Below, in pieces: positions 1 through 6,333 of a DNA stretch of 15,623 bases. The translations under genes and the position numbers were made by a program. This stretch comes from Cytophagaceae bacterium (GTDB lineage Bacteria; Bacteroidota; Bacteroidia; Cytophagales; Spirosomataceae). The notes beneath the pieces were generated by a model. It was not told the DNA's origin. It saw only the letters and a program-made list of their open reading frames with translations, and ran no database searches. How positions within the stretch are numbered: the stretch's first letter is position 1; each line of letters opens with the position of its first letter. The stretch is taken from contig JAIXRT010000183.1 in the NCBI GenBank assembly GCA_027485075.1, forward strand, positions 1 to 15,623, read 5' to 3'.

Positions 1-19
1 TAAGCAACATTTTTATTCG

Positions 20-92
20 AGCGGGAGACGGGGCTCGAACCCGCCACCTATAGCTTGGAAGGCTATCGCTCTACCAAATGAGCTACTCCCGC
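20..92 (-). tRNA. tRNA-Gly (anticodon TCC)
   Basis: The minus strand folds as a cloverleaf. The 7-bp acceptor stem is GCGGGAG/CTCCCGC, the D-arm is GCTC/GAGC, the anticodon stem is ATAGC/GCTAT around loop CTTCCAA, and the T-arm contains GTTCGAGC. The anticodon TCC reads GGA/GGG glycine codons. Position 20 gives U73, the usual bacterial tRNA-Gly discriminator. No CCA is encoded (the next bases are CGAA), so the CCA end must be added after transcription. It lies 44 nt downstream of tRNA-Tyr and is probably co-transcribed with it. Confidence 0.97.
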
Positions 93-136
93 TGATAAAT
101 TCTCCTGTAAAAAGAACTTAAATCATTAAAAGAATG

Positions 137-219
137 TGGGGACAGATGGATTCGAACCACCGTAGGCATTCACCAGCAGATTTACAGTCTGCCCCATTTG
201 GCCGCTCTGGTATATCCCC
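137..219 (-). tRNA. tRNA-Tyr (anticodon GTA)
   Basis: This is a class II tRNA of 83 nt with a long variable arm. The acceptor stem is GGGGATA paired with TGTCCCC, followed by discriminator A73. The anticodon stem-loop is CAGA-CTGTAAA-TCTG with anticodon GTA, and the T-loop reads GTTCGAATC. A long variable arm occurs only in Tyr, Leu and Ser tRNAs, and the anticodon settles it as Tyr. CCA is not encoded (the flank is CAT). It is the first gene of the tRNA-Tyr/tRNA-Gly unit, about 37 nt downstream of the predicted transcription start. Confidence 0.97.
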
Positions 220-261
220 AAAATTCTGCATTCCAGTAGAACGTTTTACTGAAATAGTTCG

Positions 262-292
262 CAAAAGTAGCTCCTTTTTTGATTTCCGCAAA
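262..292 (-). promoter_or_regulatory. Bacteroidota-type promoter of the tRNA-Tyr/tRNA-Gly unit
   Basis: On the minus strand, TTTG (292-289) is followed after 19 nt by TACTTTTG (269-262). This matches the Bacteroidota primary-sigma consensus of a -33 TTTG and a -7 TAnnTTTG at its usual spacing. A start about 6-7 nt further on, near 255, would leave a leader of roughly 37 nt before mature tRNA-Tyr. The match and position are seen in the sequence; the activity is inferred. It lies in the gap between the barrel-protein gene and the tRNAs, so the tRNAs need not depend on read-through. Confidence 0.72.
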
Positions 293-324
293 GCTCTCGT
301 CAAAAAAAATATGATAAATTTTAA

Positions 325-1512
325 TTATAGTTTAAATCCGAAGCTAAATGCCGTTAATTGAGGTCCATAATTTTTCTCAAACAAAGGCGTTAAATCATAA
401 TTAAAGAATATTTCTCCCACGTGACGCAAAGCCACTTCTGCTTTTACGCCATATCTTACCTGATTTAAATTGAAATTAGATCCAATTCTCGTTAAGTCAT
501 CACTCTTTTCCTCAATCGTTTTGGTCCAACTATCCAATCGGTAACTAACATATCCCCCCAATCCAATCATTTTAATAGCCGATTGTTTATTGAATACAAC
601 ATGCGGCACTATCGGAAGAGTAATGTAGGATACAGTCAATTTATTTTTTTTCAACGCGACCTCGTCTCCTCTTGTGTCAAATATCGGCTGGAAATTCGTA
701 GCGGATGCAGCCTTGGTAACTACCCGATTGTGATCAAACATGAAGTTGTACCAATCAAATGAAAAACCATAGCCTAATTTAAACGCACTTTTTTTGCCGC
801 GAGCTATCGTTGCCGCATGTGAAAAATCTAAACTCACAAATCTTGATCCTAGTGGCTTTAATTCTGGATCAGAATTTAAGTAGGGACTAGGATAAATGGC
901 TATTACATTCTCAGGCATTTTTCCAGTTAGACCATTGAGTCCTATGTAGACATTAAATCCTTTTCGTTCATACAAATTCGATTTTTTATCTTTTGATTGT
1001 GTTTTGGTTGAATCTCTCCCCCAAATCACTTTCGTCTCTTCCCCATTAGGTTCCTTCACATGTACGCCATTCCAATCCACGTGGACCTCTTCCTTCCCAT
1101 CTTTTACGTGAATACCATTCCATCCTACACGAACCTCATCTTTACCAGAGGATTCAATGGTGACACCTCCGGGTTTCGATTTCATATTAATGTCAGACTT
1201 ATATTTAACACCGGACTTTAGGATTCCAATCTTTACACGACTATTCCCAATTTGCATCGTTAAACTGCTATCGCCCTCTGAATCCGTTTTGATGACTGTC
1301 CTAATTTGTTGCCACAAACTATCCGTCAGCACTAAACCCTTTTTCTCAAATACCCCCTCAAGCTCTTCCCGTAAGGTCTTTTTAGAATCTTTATTTGCGC
1401 CAATGACCTTTTGGTCGCGCTTGTCAATTTTTAGCAATAAGCTGTCATTTGTGTTTTTTGCCCAAAGCGCTTGGCTAACTAGTAGGCATGTCATTAGTAG
1501 TAGATTTTTCAT
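325..1512 (-). CDS. Predicted outer-membrane beta-barrel protein with WNG-HVK repeats
   Basis: This 395-residue protein is not recognised as a named family. Residues 1-18 form a Sec signal peptide (MKN, hydrophobic core, ALWA cleavage site). Residues 20-120 are a charged soluble region. Residues 126-157 hold two 16-residue repeats with the core V-x-V-x-W-N-G-[IV]-H-V-K, and a degenerate third strand follows (KVIWGRD). From about 185 to the end there are alternating, aromatic-rich strands ending FSFGFKL, as expected for a barrel of the OmpA/porin-like 'outer membrane beta-barrel' type with a C-terminal insertion signal. It starts 2 nt after the stop of the probable anti-sigma gene, so it is most likely the third gene of the sigma operon and perhaps an envelope component under that sigma factor. 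The barrel fold is inferred from the strand pattern; the repeats are directly visible. Confidence 0.8.
   Translation of the reverse strand: MKNLLLMTCLLVSQALWAKNTNDSLLLKIDKRDQKVIGANKDSKKTLREELEGVFEKKGLVLTDSLWQQIRTVIKTDSEGDSSLTMQIGNSRVKIGILKSGVKYKSDINMKSKPGGVTIESSGKDEVRVGWNGIHVKDGKEEVHVDWNGVHVKEPNGEETKVIWGRDSTKTQSKDKKSNLYERKGFNVYIGLNGLTGKMPENVIAIYPSPYLNSDPELKPLGSRFVSLDFSHAATIARGKKSAFKLGYGFSFDWYNFMFDHNRVVTKAASATNFQPIFDTRGDEVALKKNKLTVSYITLPIVPHVVFNKQSAIKMIGLGGYVSYRLDSWTKTIEEKSDDLTRIGSNFNLNQVRYGVKAEVALRHVGEIFFNYDLTPLFEKNYGPQLTAFSFGFKL
1042..1137 (-). repeat. Two 48-bp coding repeats (WNG-HVK units)
   Basis: Two adjacent 16-codon units encode EVRVGWNGIHVKDGKE (1137-1090) and EVHVDWNGVHVKEPNG (1089-1042). 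The amino acids are more alike than the DNA, so this looks like an old internal duplication kept by protein-level selection. Alternating V-x-V strands with a WNG turn suggest a short beta-sheet or beta-roll between the N-terminal domain and the barrel. Confidence 0.75.
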
Positions 1513-1514
1513 TT

Positions 1515-2207
1515 TTAGTGTAGTTGTAATGTTTGTTTTACGGATTGTTCTGTTCGGATTACGGTATTCGCTACGAGGTGAATACCGTCATTTAATTTAT
1601 CATTTGAATTAGTAATTTCACGCCAGCCGCCTGGTTCGCCAACAAGCACTTGGCGGATGAGCTGACTAATTAGATTTCGTTTACGCTTCACTGGTTTTTC
1701 AGCTACTTCTGTAACAGGAGTAAGGCTTTTTTCTTCAATGGGATCAATGTCCACACGGACAAATACCGCTTCTTCATCCTCGCTTTTAGTTACTTGAGGT
1801 AATTCTACAGCTTTAGCCACCTCAATTTCAGGTACTGGATTTTGTTGCGGCGCTTCAGGCTTAATTTTAACAGCAAAATGCCCGTTGGGAATACCTTGCT
1901 TTTCGACTTGCGAAACAAGCATTGGTTCCGTTGGTGCAATTACCACATTTTTTTCAGCGGCAAGTACCGGCAATACTGTCGGCTCAGTTTCCACTGACTG
2001 CCAGTTTAATCCGATTGATAACGCGAGCATCGCAGCCCAACTCCATGGACTAAGTGAGACTTTACGCCAAAGTGGAATAACTGGACGCGTGGTGACATTA
2101 TCTAATTGTTTCCAATTAAATTCGGGTGCCGGCTCTTCCTTTTTCCCAAGTTGTGCACGCCATTGTGCATCTACTTGTTCCCAGGTGTTTTTATGTTCGT
2201 CTTTCAT
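1515..2207 (-). CDS. Probable membrane-anchored anti-sigma factor
   Basis: This 230-residue protein has a hydrophilic N-terminal part (1-50, Trp-containing: NTWEQVDAQW, FNWKQL), one hydrophobic segment (about 54-70), and a long Pro/Glu/Val-rich region predicted to be periplasmic. The start ATG overlaps the sigma-gene stop as ATGA (2207-2204), a classic sign of translational coupling. The arrangement (cytosolic N-terminus, one membrane span, gene directly after an ECF sigma) fits an anti-sigma factor. No HxxxCxxC zinc motif is present, so it is not a ZAS-type anti-sigma domain. The function therefore rests on context and topology, not on a recognised domain. It could instead be an unrelated envelope protein of the same operon. 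Confidence 0.68.
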   Translation of the reverse strand: MKDEHKNTWEQVDAQWRAQLGKKEEPAPEFNWKQLDNVTTRPVIPLWRKVSLSPWSWAAMLALSIGLNWQSVETEPTVLPVLAAEKNVVIAPTEPMLVSQVEKQGIPNGHFAVKIKPEAPQQNPVPEIEVAKAVELPQVTKSEDEEAVFVRVDIDPIEEKSLTPVTEVAEKPVKRKRNLISQLIRQVLVGEPGGWREITNSNDKLNDGIHLVANTVIRTEQSVKQTLQLH

Positions 2208-2752
2208 ACCGCTACGTTTTTCATTTTGGTTTGAAGTAATGCGCGTGCGCGTGATAATTGTGATTTCGAGGTACCCTCAGAAATTTGTAACATTTGACTT
2301 ATCTCGGGATGGCTATATCCTTCAATAGCATATAAATTAAATATAGTTCGATATCCGTCCGGCATATCAGCAATCAATTCCTCAATCTCTTGCGTGGTCA
2401 AATGCATCAAGGCATCTGCCGGCTGTCCCACATCCCAGGTCTCATCAATATCTTTTAAATAAATCGATCCATTCTTTCTTATTTTCATGAGCGATTCATT
2501 AACCATAATTCGGCGAATCCACCCTTCAAAACTTTTGCCCTCCGTAAACTGATCAATCTTCGTAAACACTTTCATAAATCCTTCTTGCAACGCATCTTCT
2601 GCGTCTGGACTTTGGCCTAAATAGCGCCGACAAACCGCCATCATTTTTCCTGCATAATACTGATAAACAGCATACTGCCCCTTTCGATCCTGCTTTTGGC
2701 ATAATCGAACCCATTCGATCTCTTTAGCTTGTGATGGTAAAATTTCGGTCAA
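2204..2752 (-). CDS. ECF-type RNA polymerase sigma factor (sigma-70 family)
   Basis: The protein directs RNA polymerase to a specific promoter set. Region 2 covers about residues 12-90: YQYYAGKMMAVCRRYL, then the DAEDALQEGFMKVF helix that contacts core polymerase, then FEGWIRRIMVNESLMKIRK. Region 4 (about 120-175) carries the helix-turn-helix in GYSHPEISQMLQISEGTSKSQLSRAR. No ATG lies at the family-typical N-terminus. The frame stays open to 2959, but that extension runs inside murI and looks non-coding. TTG at 2752 (LTEILPSQ, 182 residues) or TTG at 2770 (188 residues) gives the usual ECF length, and I chose 2752. It overlaps the next gene by ATGA. The start is uncertain; the family is firm. 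Confidence 0.88.
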   Translation of the reverse strand: MTEILPSQAKEIEWVRLCQKQDRKGQYAVYQYYAGKMMAVCRRYLGQSPDAEDALQEGFMKVFTKIDQFTEGKSFEGWIRRIMVNESLMKIRKNGSIYLKDIDETWDVGQPADALMHLTTQEIEELIADMPDGYRTIFNLYAIEGYSHPEISQMLQISEGTSKSQLSRARALLQTKMKNVAV

Positions 2753-2861
2753 CGGTACTGATTTTGTCAATTCGAACGCAAAGATGGCGAAAATGTCTAA
2801 ATGGTTGCGTGGGTTTGAAAAGAATACCAAATTCCCGTTATTTACATTCTCTTTAAGACTT

Positions 2862-3668
2862 ATGCCGAACGCATCACCCATTGGAATTTTTGATAGTGGA
2901 ATCGGTGGACTAACATTAGCCCACGCCATTACTGAGCTTATGCCGCAGGAACCCATCATTTATTTTGGGGACACTGCCCACTTGCCATATGGGGACAAAT
3001 CAGCCACGGCCATTCAAGCCTACTCGGTCAAGATTTGTAATTTACTGCTCGAAAAGAACTGTAAATTGATTTTGATTGCGTGCAATTCGGCATCTGCCGC
3101 AGCATATGATTTAGTGAAGGCTTATGTGGGCACGAAAGCCATTGTGGTTAATGTCATCGACCCAGTCATTCAATACCTTGACCGGGATTGGGAAAATAAA
3201 AAGTTAGGGCTTATCGGAACTAAACAAACGGTTAATTCTGGAATCTACGCCCGAAAGGCAACGGAACTAGCTAAAAACATTCAAGTCAAATCTTTGGCCA
3301 CACCACTCCTCGCGCCCATGATTGAAGAAGGTTTTTTTAACAATCGAATTTCTGAGCAAATCATTCAGGAGTATTTGGCGAACCCAACACTTGACGGAAT
3401 AGATGGATTAATTCTGGGATGCACGCATTACCCATTGATCAAAAAACAGATTGAGGATTATTATCAAGGGCGCATTTCGGTCATCGACACATCAGTGATT
3501 GTTGCCGAAGCCATCAAACAGATTCTGACCGAAAAAGATTTATTGTCGGCAGGACCCACAGGAAGCCGACAGTTCTATGTCTCTGATTACACAGAATCTT
3601 TTGAGCAGTCAACCAAACAGTTTTTTGGAGAGGCAATCAAATTAACGCAATATCCAATCTGGGATTAG
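2862..3668 (+). CDS. murI: Glutamate racemase
   Basis: The enzyme interconverts L- and D-glutamate, supplying D-Glu for peptidoglycan in the cytoplasm. The 268-residue protein has the full set of family motifs: PIGIFDSGIGGLT (Asp11), YFGDTAHLPYG, ACNSASA with catalytic Cys74, and LGCTHYPLI with catalytic Cys187 and His189. The frame is open upstream to an ATG at 2784. ATG 2862 gives the usual length and puts PIGIFDSG right after the start, as in homologues. It is the only plus-strand protein gene here, divergent from the sigma gene and convergent with the last gene of the cox operon. Its stop (3666-3668) overlaps the stop of that gene, so no dedicated terminator lies between them. Confidence 0.97.
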   Translation: MPNASPIGIFDSGIGGLTLAHAITELMPQEPIIYFGDTAHLPYGDKSATAIQAYSVKICNLLLEKNCKLILIACNSASAAAYDLVKAYVGTKAIVVNVIDPVIQYLDRDWENKKLGLIGTKQTVNSGIYARKATELAKNIQVKSLATPLLAPMIEEGFFNNRISEQIIQEYLANPTLDGIDGLILGCTHYPLIKKQIEDYYQGRISVIDTSVIVAEAIKQILTEKDLLSAGPTGSRQFYVSDYTESFEQSTKQFFGEAIKLTQYPIWD

Positions 3669-3955
3669 GCTTGCTTACTCAATAATTGGGAAACCTTTTG
3701 ACGCAATTGCCATTTTGAAATACGGGCCAACTGTTCTTTTTTGCTCTGACGGAACCACATCCACGCTACAGCGCCAACTAACAAATAGGGTGCCGCAAGT
3801 AAATACAAAATTCCAGTATTCAGTCCCGTCGCGATATTTGACCGGCCATTCGAGATCGTACTTTCTACCGTTGTTCTACACATCGCACATTGCGCAAAAC
3901 CATCCCACTGGAATAGTAAAAAAGCAATCAAAAAGAATGCAATTCGCTTATACAT
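3665..3955 (-). CDS. Small CxxC membrane protein at the end of the cox operon
   Basis: This 96-residue protein is not assigned to a named family. Residues 1-22 look like a signal peptide ending GFA-Q, directly followed by C-A-M-C (Cys23, Cys26). A polar stretch (TTVESTISNGRSN) follows, then a hydrophobic span at about 46-68 (ILYLLAAPYLLVGAVAWMWF), then a basic tail. The predicted topology places the CxxC pair outside the cytoplasmic membrane with the C-terminus inside. The gene overlaps the 3' end of the DUF420 gene by 8 nt and is the last member of the oxidase-assembly run, so a role in thiol or metal handling during cytochrome oxidase biogenesis is a reasonable guess. That role is inferred from context only. 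Small proteins of this layout recur beside cox genes in Bacteroidota (recollection, not checked). Confidence 0.85.
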   Translation of the reverse strand: MYKRIAFFLIAFLLFQWDGFAQCAMCRTTVESTISNGRSNIATGLNTGILYLLAAPYLLVGAVAWMWFRQSKKEQLARISKWQLRQKVSQLLSKQA

Positions 3956-4475
3956 AAAAAGGAGAAATCATTAAGTATACAATAACACCTGTCAACGAAA
4001 CATATAACCAAATTGGGAATGCCCATTTTACTGTTTTTTTATGCGCCTCAATCTGATTTGTCAAAGCTTGGTAAATCGCATATAAAACTAAACGAACGAC
4101 CCCGATGGACAACACAATATGTGAAATTAGAAAAAAGTAATAAACAGGTCTCGTCCATCCCGTACCTCCATATGGGGTAGAAGGATTCGATATGTGATAT
4201 AAAATATATAGCACTAAAAATAATCCACCTTGTGCAAAGGCCAACTTCATGGCTGTTTCATGGCCCTGAATATTCTTGGACTTAATGGCAATGAATCCAA
4301 AGATCAAGCAAATGGATGTTGTTGTATTTAAAAACCCGATCACATGTGGCAACACTTTTGTCCACTCTCCTAAAGGCAATTTGATTTGAATGCCAATGAG
4401 CGCGGCTACGGCCAATGGAATAATGATCGAAATGATGTTAATTAACTTATCATTTTTTGGACTCTGAGTGATCAT
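3948..4475 (-). CDS. DUF420 membrane protein, CtaM-like oxidase maturation factor
   Basis: This 175-residue protein has about five membrane spans (roughly 12-30, 42-63, 75-95, 109-132, 150-171). His residues sit near the membrane ends: His44 (PHVIG), His72 (GHETAM), His94 (YHIS), His119 (SHIVLS) and His145 (AHKK). This layout is characteristic of DUF420 (YozB/CtaM). CtaM in Staphylococcus aureus is needed for active heme A-containing oxidase, so a role in heme/oxidase maturation is likely here. The gene starts 7 nt after the sco1 stop and its end overlaps the small CxxC gene. The family assignment is from pattern recognition; the exact role in this organism is inferred. Confidence 0.88.
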   Translation of the reverse strand: MITQSPKNDKLINIISIIIPLAVAALIGIQIKLPLGEWTKVLPHVIGFLNTTTSICLIFGFIAIKSKNIQGHETAMKLAFAQGGLFLVLYILYHISNPSTPYGGTGWTRPVYYFFLISHIVLSIGVVRLVLYAIYQALTNQIEAHKKTVKWAFPIWLYVSLTGVIVYLMISPFYV

Positions 4476-4482
4476 TCGAAGC

Positions 4483-5202
4483 TTAATTTTCTGTTGAATA
4501 AATGTTTTTCAATACCTTAATCTCAACGATTAATCTGTCGACCTCCTTTTTGTCTGTTCCATCATAAAAACCACGAATGACACCGGACTTATCAACCAAT
4601 ACTAAACGTTCTGAATGGATAAATGTTTCATCTGGATTTTTAATAGCTGCGTCATATTCAGAGGCATCGGCTAAAGGAACATGAAAGCCTTTCAAAATTA
4701 AAGGGTAAATTATTTTTTTATCTCCTGTTAGAAATGACCAGCGTGTGCTGTCAGCGTCGAACCGTTTGGCATAAGCAGCTAGTTTGTCAGGGGCATCGAA
4801 TTTAGGATCTACTGAAATGGAAATAAAGCTAATGTCTTGATCTCTGATGAAGGTATCCGTAGCCCGACTTACCTGAGAGGTTATTTTTGGACAAATAGTC
4901 CCACAACGGGTAAAGAAGAAATTAGCCACATATATTTTTTTTTTTTTTTTGTCAGAGCTAAATGCTTTGCCCTGCTCATCCGTTAAATTGAATGGTGGGA
5001 TTGTCTGGAAAACGGTGTCTAATTCGGATTCATTCCAGCGCTGATGTAGCCGCTTGGCCATTTTAATTTCCCCAGTTGTCGAATCAATCGCGGGAATATA
5101 GCGTGGAAGTGTGTAATGGTTCTCGCCAAATAACTTAAGGCCTAAATAGATAAAGACAGGCACTATTAATGTCATTAATAAAATGCCTGTCTTTTTATTC
5201 AT
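4483..5202 (-). CDS. SCO1/SenC family copper chaperone for cytochrome oxidase
   Basis: This is a thioredoxin-fold protein that delivers copper to the CuA site of Cox2. The 239-residue protein has an N-terminal membrane anchor (about 5-24). The copper site is C-x3-C in FFFTRCGTICPKI (Cys100, Cys104) plus the conserved His196 in FIHSERLVLVD. DPKFDAPDKLAAYAKRF is also typical of the family. The anchor places the domain on the periplasmic side. Just before the copper site, residues 85-89 are five Lys codons inside a run of 16 A, a slippage-prone tract in an otherwise normal gene. The gene lies between subunit IV (21-nt gap) and DUF420 (7-nt gap), within the oxidase-assembly operon. Confidence 0.95.
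   Translation of the reverse strand: MNKKTGILLMTLIVPVFIYLGLKLFGENHYTLPRYIPAIDSTTGEIKMAKRLHQRWNESELDTVFQTIPPFNLTDEQGKAFSSDKKKKKIYVANFFFTRCGTICPKITSQVSRATDTFIRDQDISFISISVDPKFDAPDKLAAYAKRFDADSTRWSFLTGDKKIIYPLILKGFHVPLADASEYDAAIKNPDETFIHSERLVLVDKSGVIRGFYDGTDKKEVDRLIVEIKVLKNIYSTEN
4935..4950 (-). repeat. Poly-A(16) tract inside the sco1 coding strand
   Basis: Sixteen consecutive A on the coding strand encode Lys85-Lys89 plus the first base of the Ile90 codon (ATA). With 16 A the frame is open and the copper motif follows 10 residues later. Losing one A leads to a TAA within about 20 codons (in AAAAATAA), and gaining one leads to TAA almost at once (GGCTAA). The tract could be a slippage site for polymerase or a sequencing-error hotspot. 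Confidence 0.95.
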
Positions 5203-5223
5203 TTTGATGTAGGTAAAAACCTA

Positions 5224-5538
5224 TTAATACATGTTGCCGCCTTCGTAAATTAACGCGACTAACAACCATACAACGAAAAGAGTTGGAATTAGTACTGCCC
5301 AAATAAGAGATTTTACCTCATGCTTTAAGTGCATAAATTCGCCAACAATATAAAATGCTTTAACAATCGTCATACCGCAGAAGATGGCTACACGTAAGGT
5401 GTTAGCAGGCATCGTGAATGCGATAACGAATTCAATTGCAGTCAGAATCAATAAGATCCAAAATGTTTTCCAGATGGCACCTGTATTAGGTGCTGGAATT
5501 TCCTTTTCAGAGGTTTCGTGTGCTACGTGCGAAGCCAT
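5224..5538 (-). CDS. Cytochrome c oxidase subunit IV (caa3-type small subunit)
   Basis: This small accessory oxidase subunit has 104 residues and three membrane spans (about 22-42, 48-66, 76-98). The middle contains FYIVGEFMHLKHE, the signature of the prokaryotic subunit IV family. The frame is open up to an ATG at 5592, but that would overlap the subunit III gene by 37 nt and add an odd hydrophobic lead. ATG 5538 (MASHVAHETSE) gives the normal length and a 17-nt gap, so I chose it. It follows the second subunit III gene and precedes sco1. Confidence 0.9.
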   Translation of the reverse strand: MASHVAHETSEKEIPAPNTGAIWKTFWILLILTAIEFVIAFTMPANTLRVAIFCGMTIVKAFYIVGEFMHLKHEVKSLIWAVLIPTLFVVWLLVALIYEGGNMY

Positions 5539-5555
5539 ATAAATCAATGTTAAGA

Positions 5556-6323
5556 TTAAACTAAATAGAAGAATGTAAATACAAATACCCAAACTAGGTC
5601 AACAAAGTGCCAGTAAAGGCCAACTTTCTCTACCATTTCATAATGACCTCTACGCTCATATACACCTGTAGCTGCATTAAAGAAAATTAGGATATTTAAG
5701 ATAACACCTGAAAATACGTGTGTACCGTGGAATCCAGTAATGAAGAAAAATAAATCAGCAAATGCCGGTGGGCCGTATGGATTACGAACTAAGTTCGCTC
5801 CTTCAATAGGCGTACTAACACCATCAATGATTTGCTTAGCTGCTAAAGATAAATCTTCTGGTCCGTGGATAAAGTGCGTCCACTCCCAAGCTTGAGAACC
5901 TAAGAACGTAAATCCACCTACAATAGTCCAAAGCATCCACTTTTCTACGTCTTTGCGATCACCACGGTGACCAGCTTCTACAGCTAATACCATCGTTACT
6001 GAAGATGCAATCAAAATGAAAGTCATGATACCTACGAATACCAAAGGCAATGACATGCCGTGTAAGAACGGAACCGCTTCAAAAACCTTTTCTGGAATAG
6101 GCCAGTGAGTCGTAGAGAAATAGAAATCGTGCGGAGCGCCTTCCCATGCTGGTTGGCTAAAACGAATCATACCGTACGTGATCAAAAGGGCAGAGAATGT
6201 GAAGGTATCCGATAAAAGGAAAAACCACATCATCAATTTTCCATAACTTGCTTTTAGAGGTTCAGAACCTCCTTGCCATGTTAAATTTTCTGGAACCGCT
6301 GGGGCAGCGTGTGCTACTGACAT
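5556..6323 (-). CDS. Cytochrome c oxidase subunit III (long copy)
   Basis: This 255-residue integral membrane subunit supports Cox1. Spans are seen at about 28-53, 88-116, 130-152, 190-216 and 233-255. Family motifs include GSQAWEWTHFIHG, FFFITGFHGTHVFSG (192-206) and C-terminal LYWHFVDLVWVF. It is longer than the neighbouring second copy because of a 60-residue loop between spans 1 and 2 and a second loop before span 4 (153-188). The start is ATG, 10 nt after the stop of the shorter copy, and the gene lies inside the ctaA-to-CxxC operon. Confidence 0.95.
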   Translation of the reverse strand: MSVAHAAPAVPENLTWQGGSEPLKASYGKLMMWFFLLSDTFTFSALLITYGMIRFSQPAWEGAPHDFYFSTTHWPIPEKVFEAVPFLHGMSLPLVFVGIMTFILIASSVTMVLAVEAGHRGDRKDVEKWMLWTIVGGFTFLGSQAWEWTHFIHGPEDLSLAAKQIIDGVSTPIEGANLVRNPYGPPAFADLFFFITGFHGTHVFSGVILNILIFFNAATGVYERRGHYEMVEKVGLYWHFVDLVWVFVFTFFYLV

Positions 6324-6333
6324 AGGGATAAGC

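Noticed and set aside
284..320. Possible terminator after the barrel gene (AT-rich arms and a T8 run)
   Set aside because: The only stem is about five A-T pairs with a 7-nt loop, too weak to call.
134..361. Plus-strand open frame of 75 codons across tRNA-Tyr
   Set aside because: It reads through the reverse complement of a well-formed tRNA and has no family features.
1157..1612. Plus-strand open frame of 151 codons opposite the barrel gene
   Set aside because: It is a shadow of the minus-strand coding frame; the opposite strand has a signal peptide, repeats and a barrel-like C-terminus.
1885..2328. Plus-strand open frame of 147 codons opposite the anti-sigma and sigma genes
   Set aside because: It overlaps two convincing minus-strand genes and shows no recognisable domain.
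2779..2786. CATCTTTG as a -7 box for the sigma operon
   Set aside because: It is one base off consensus and no TTG lies at the proper -33 distance, so it is not listed as a feature.
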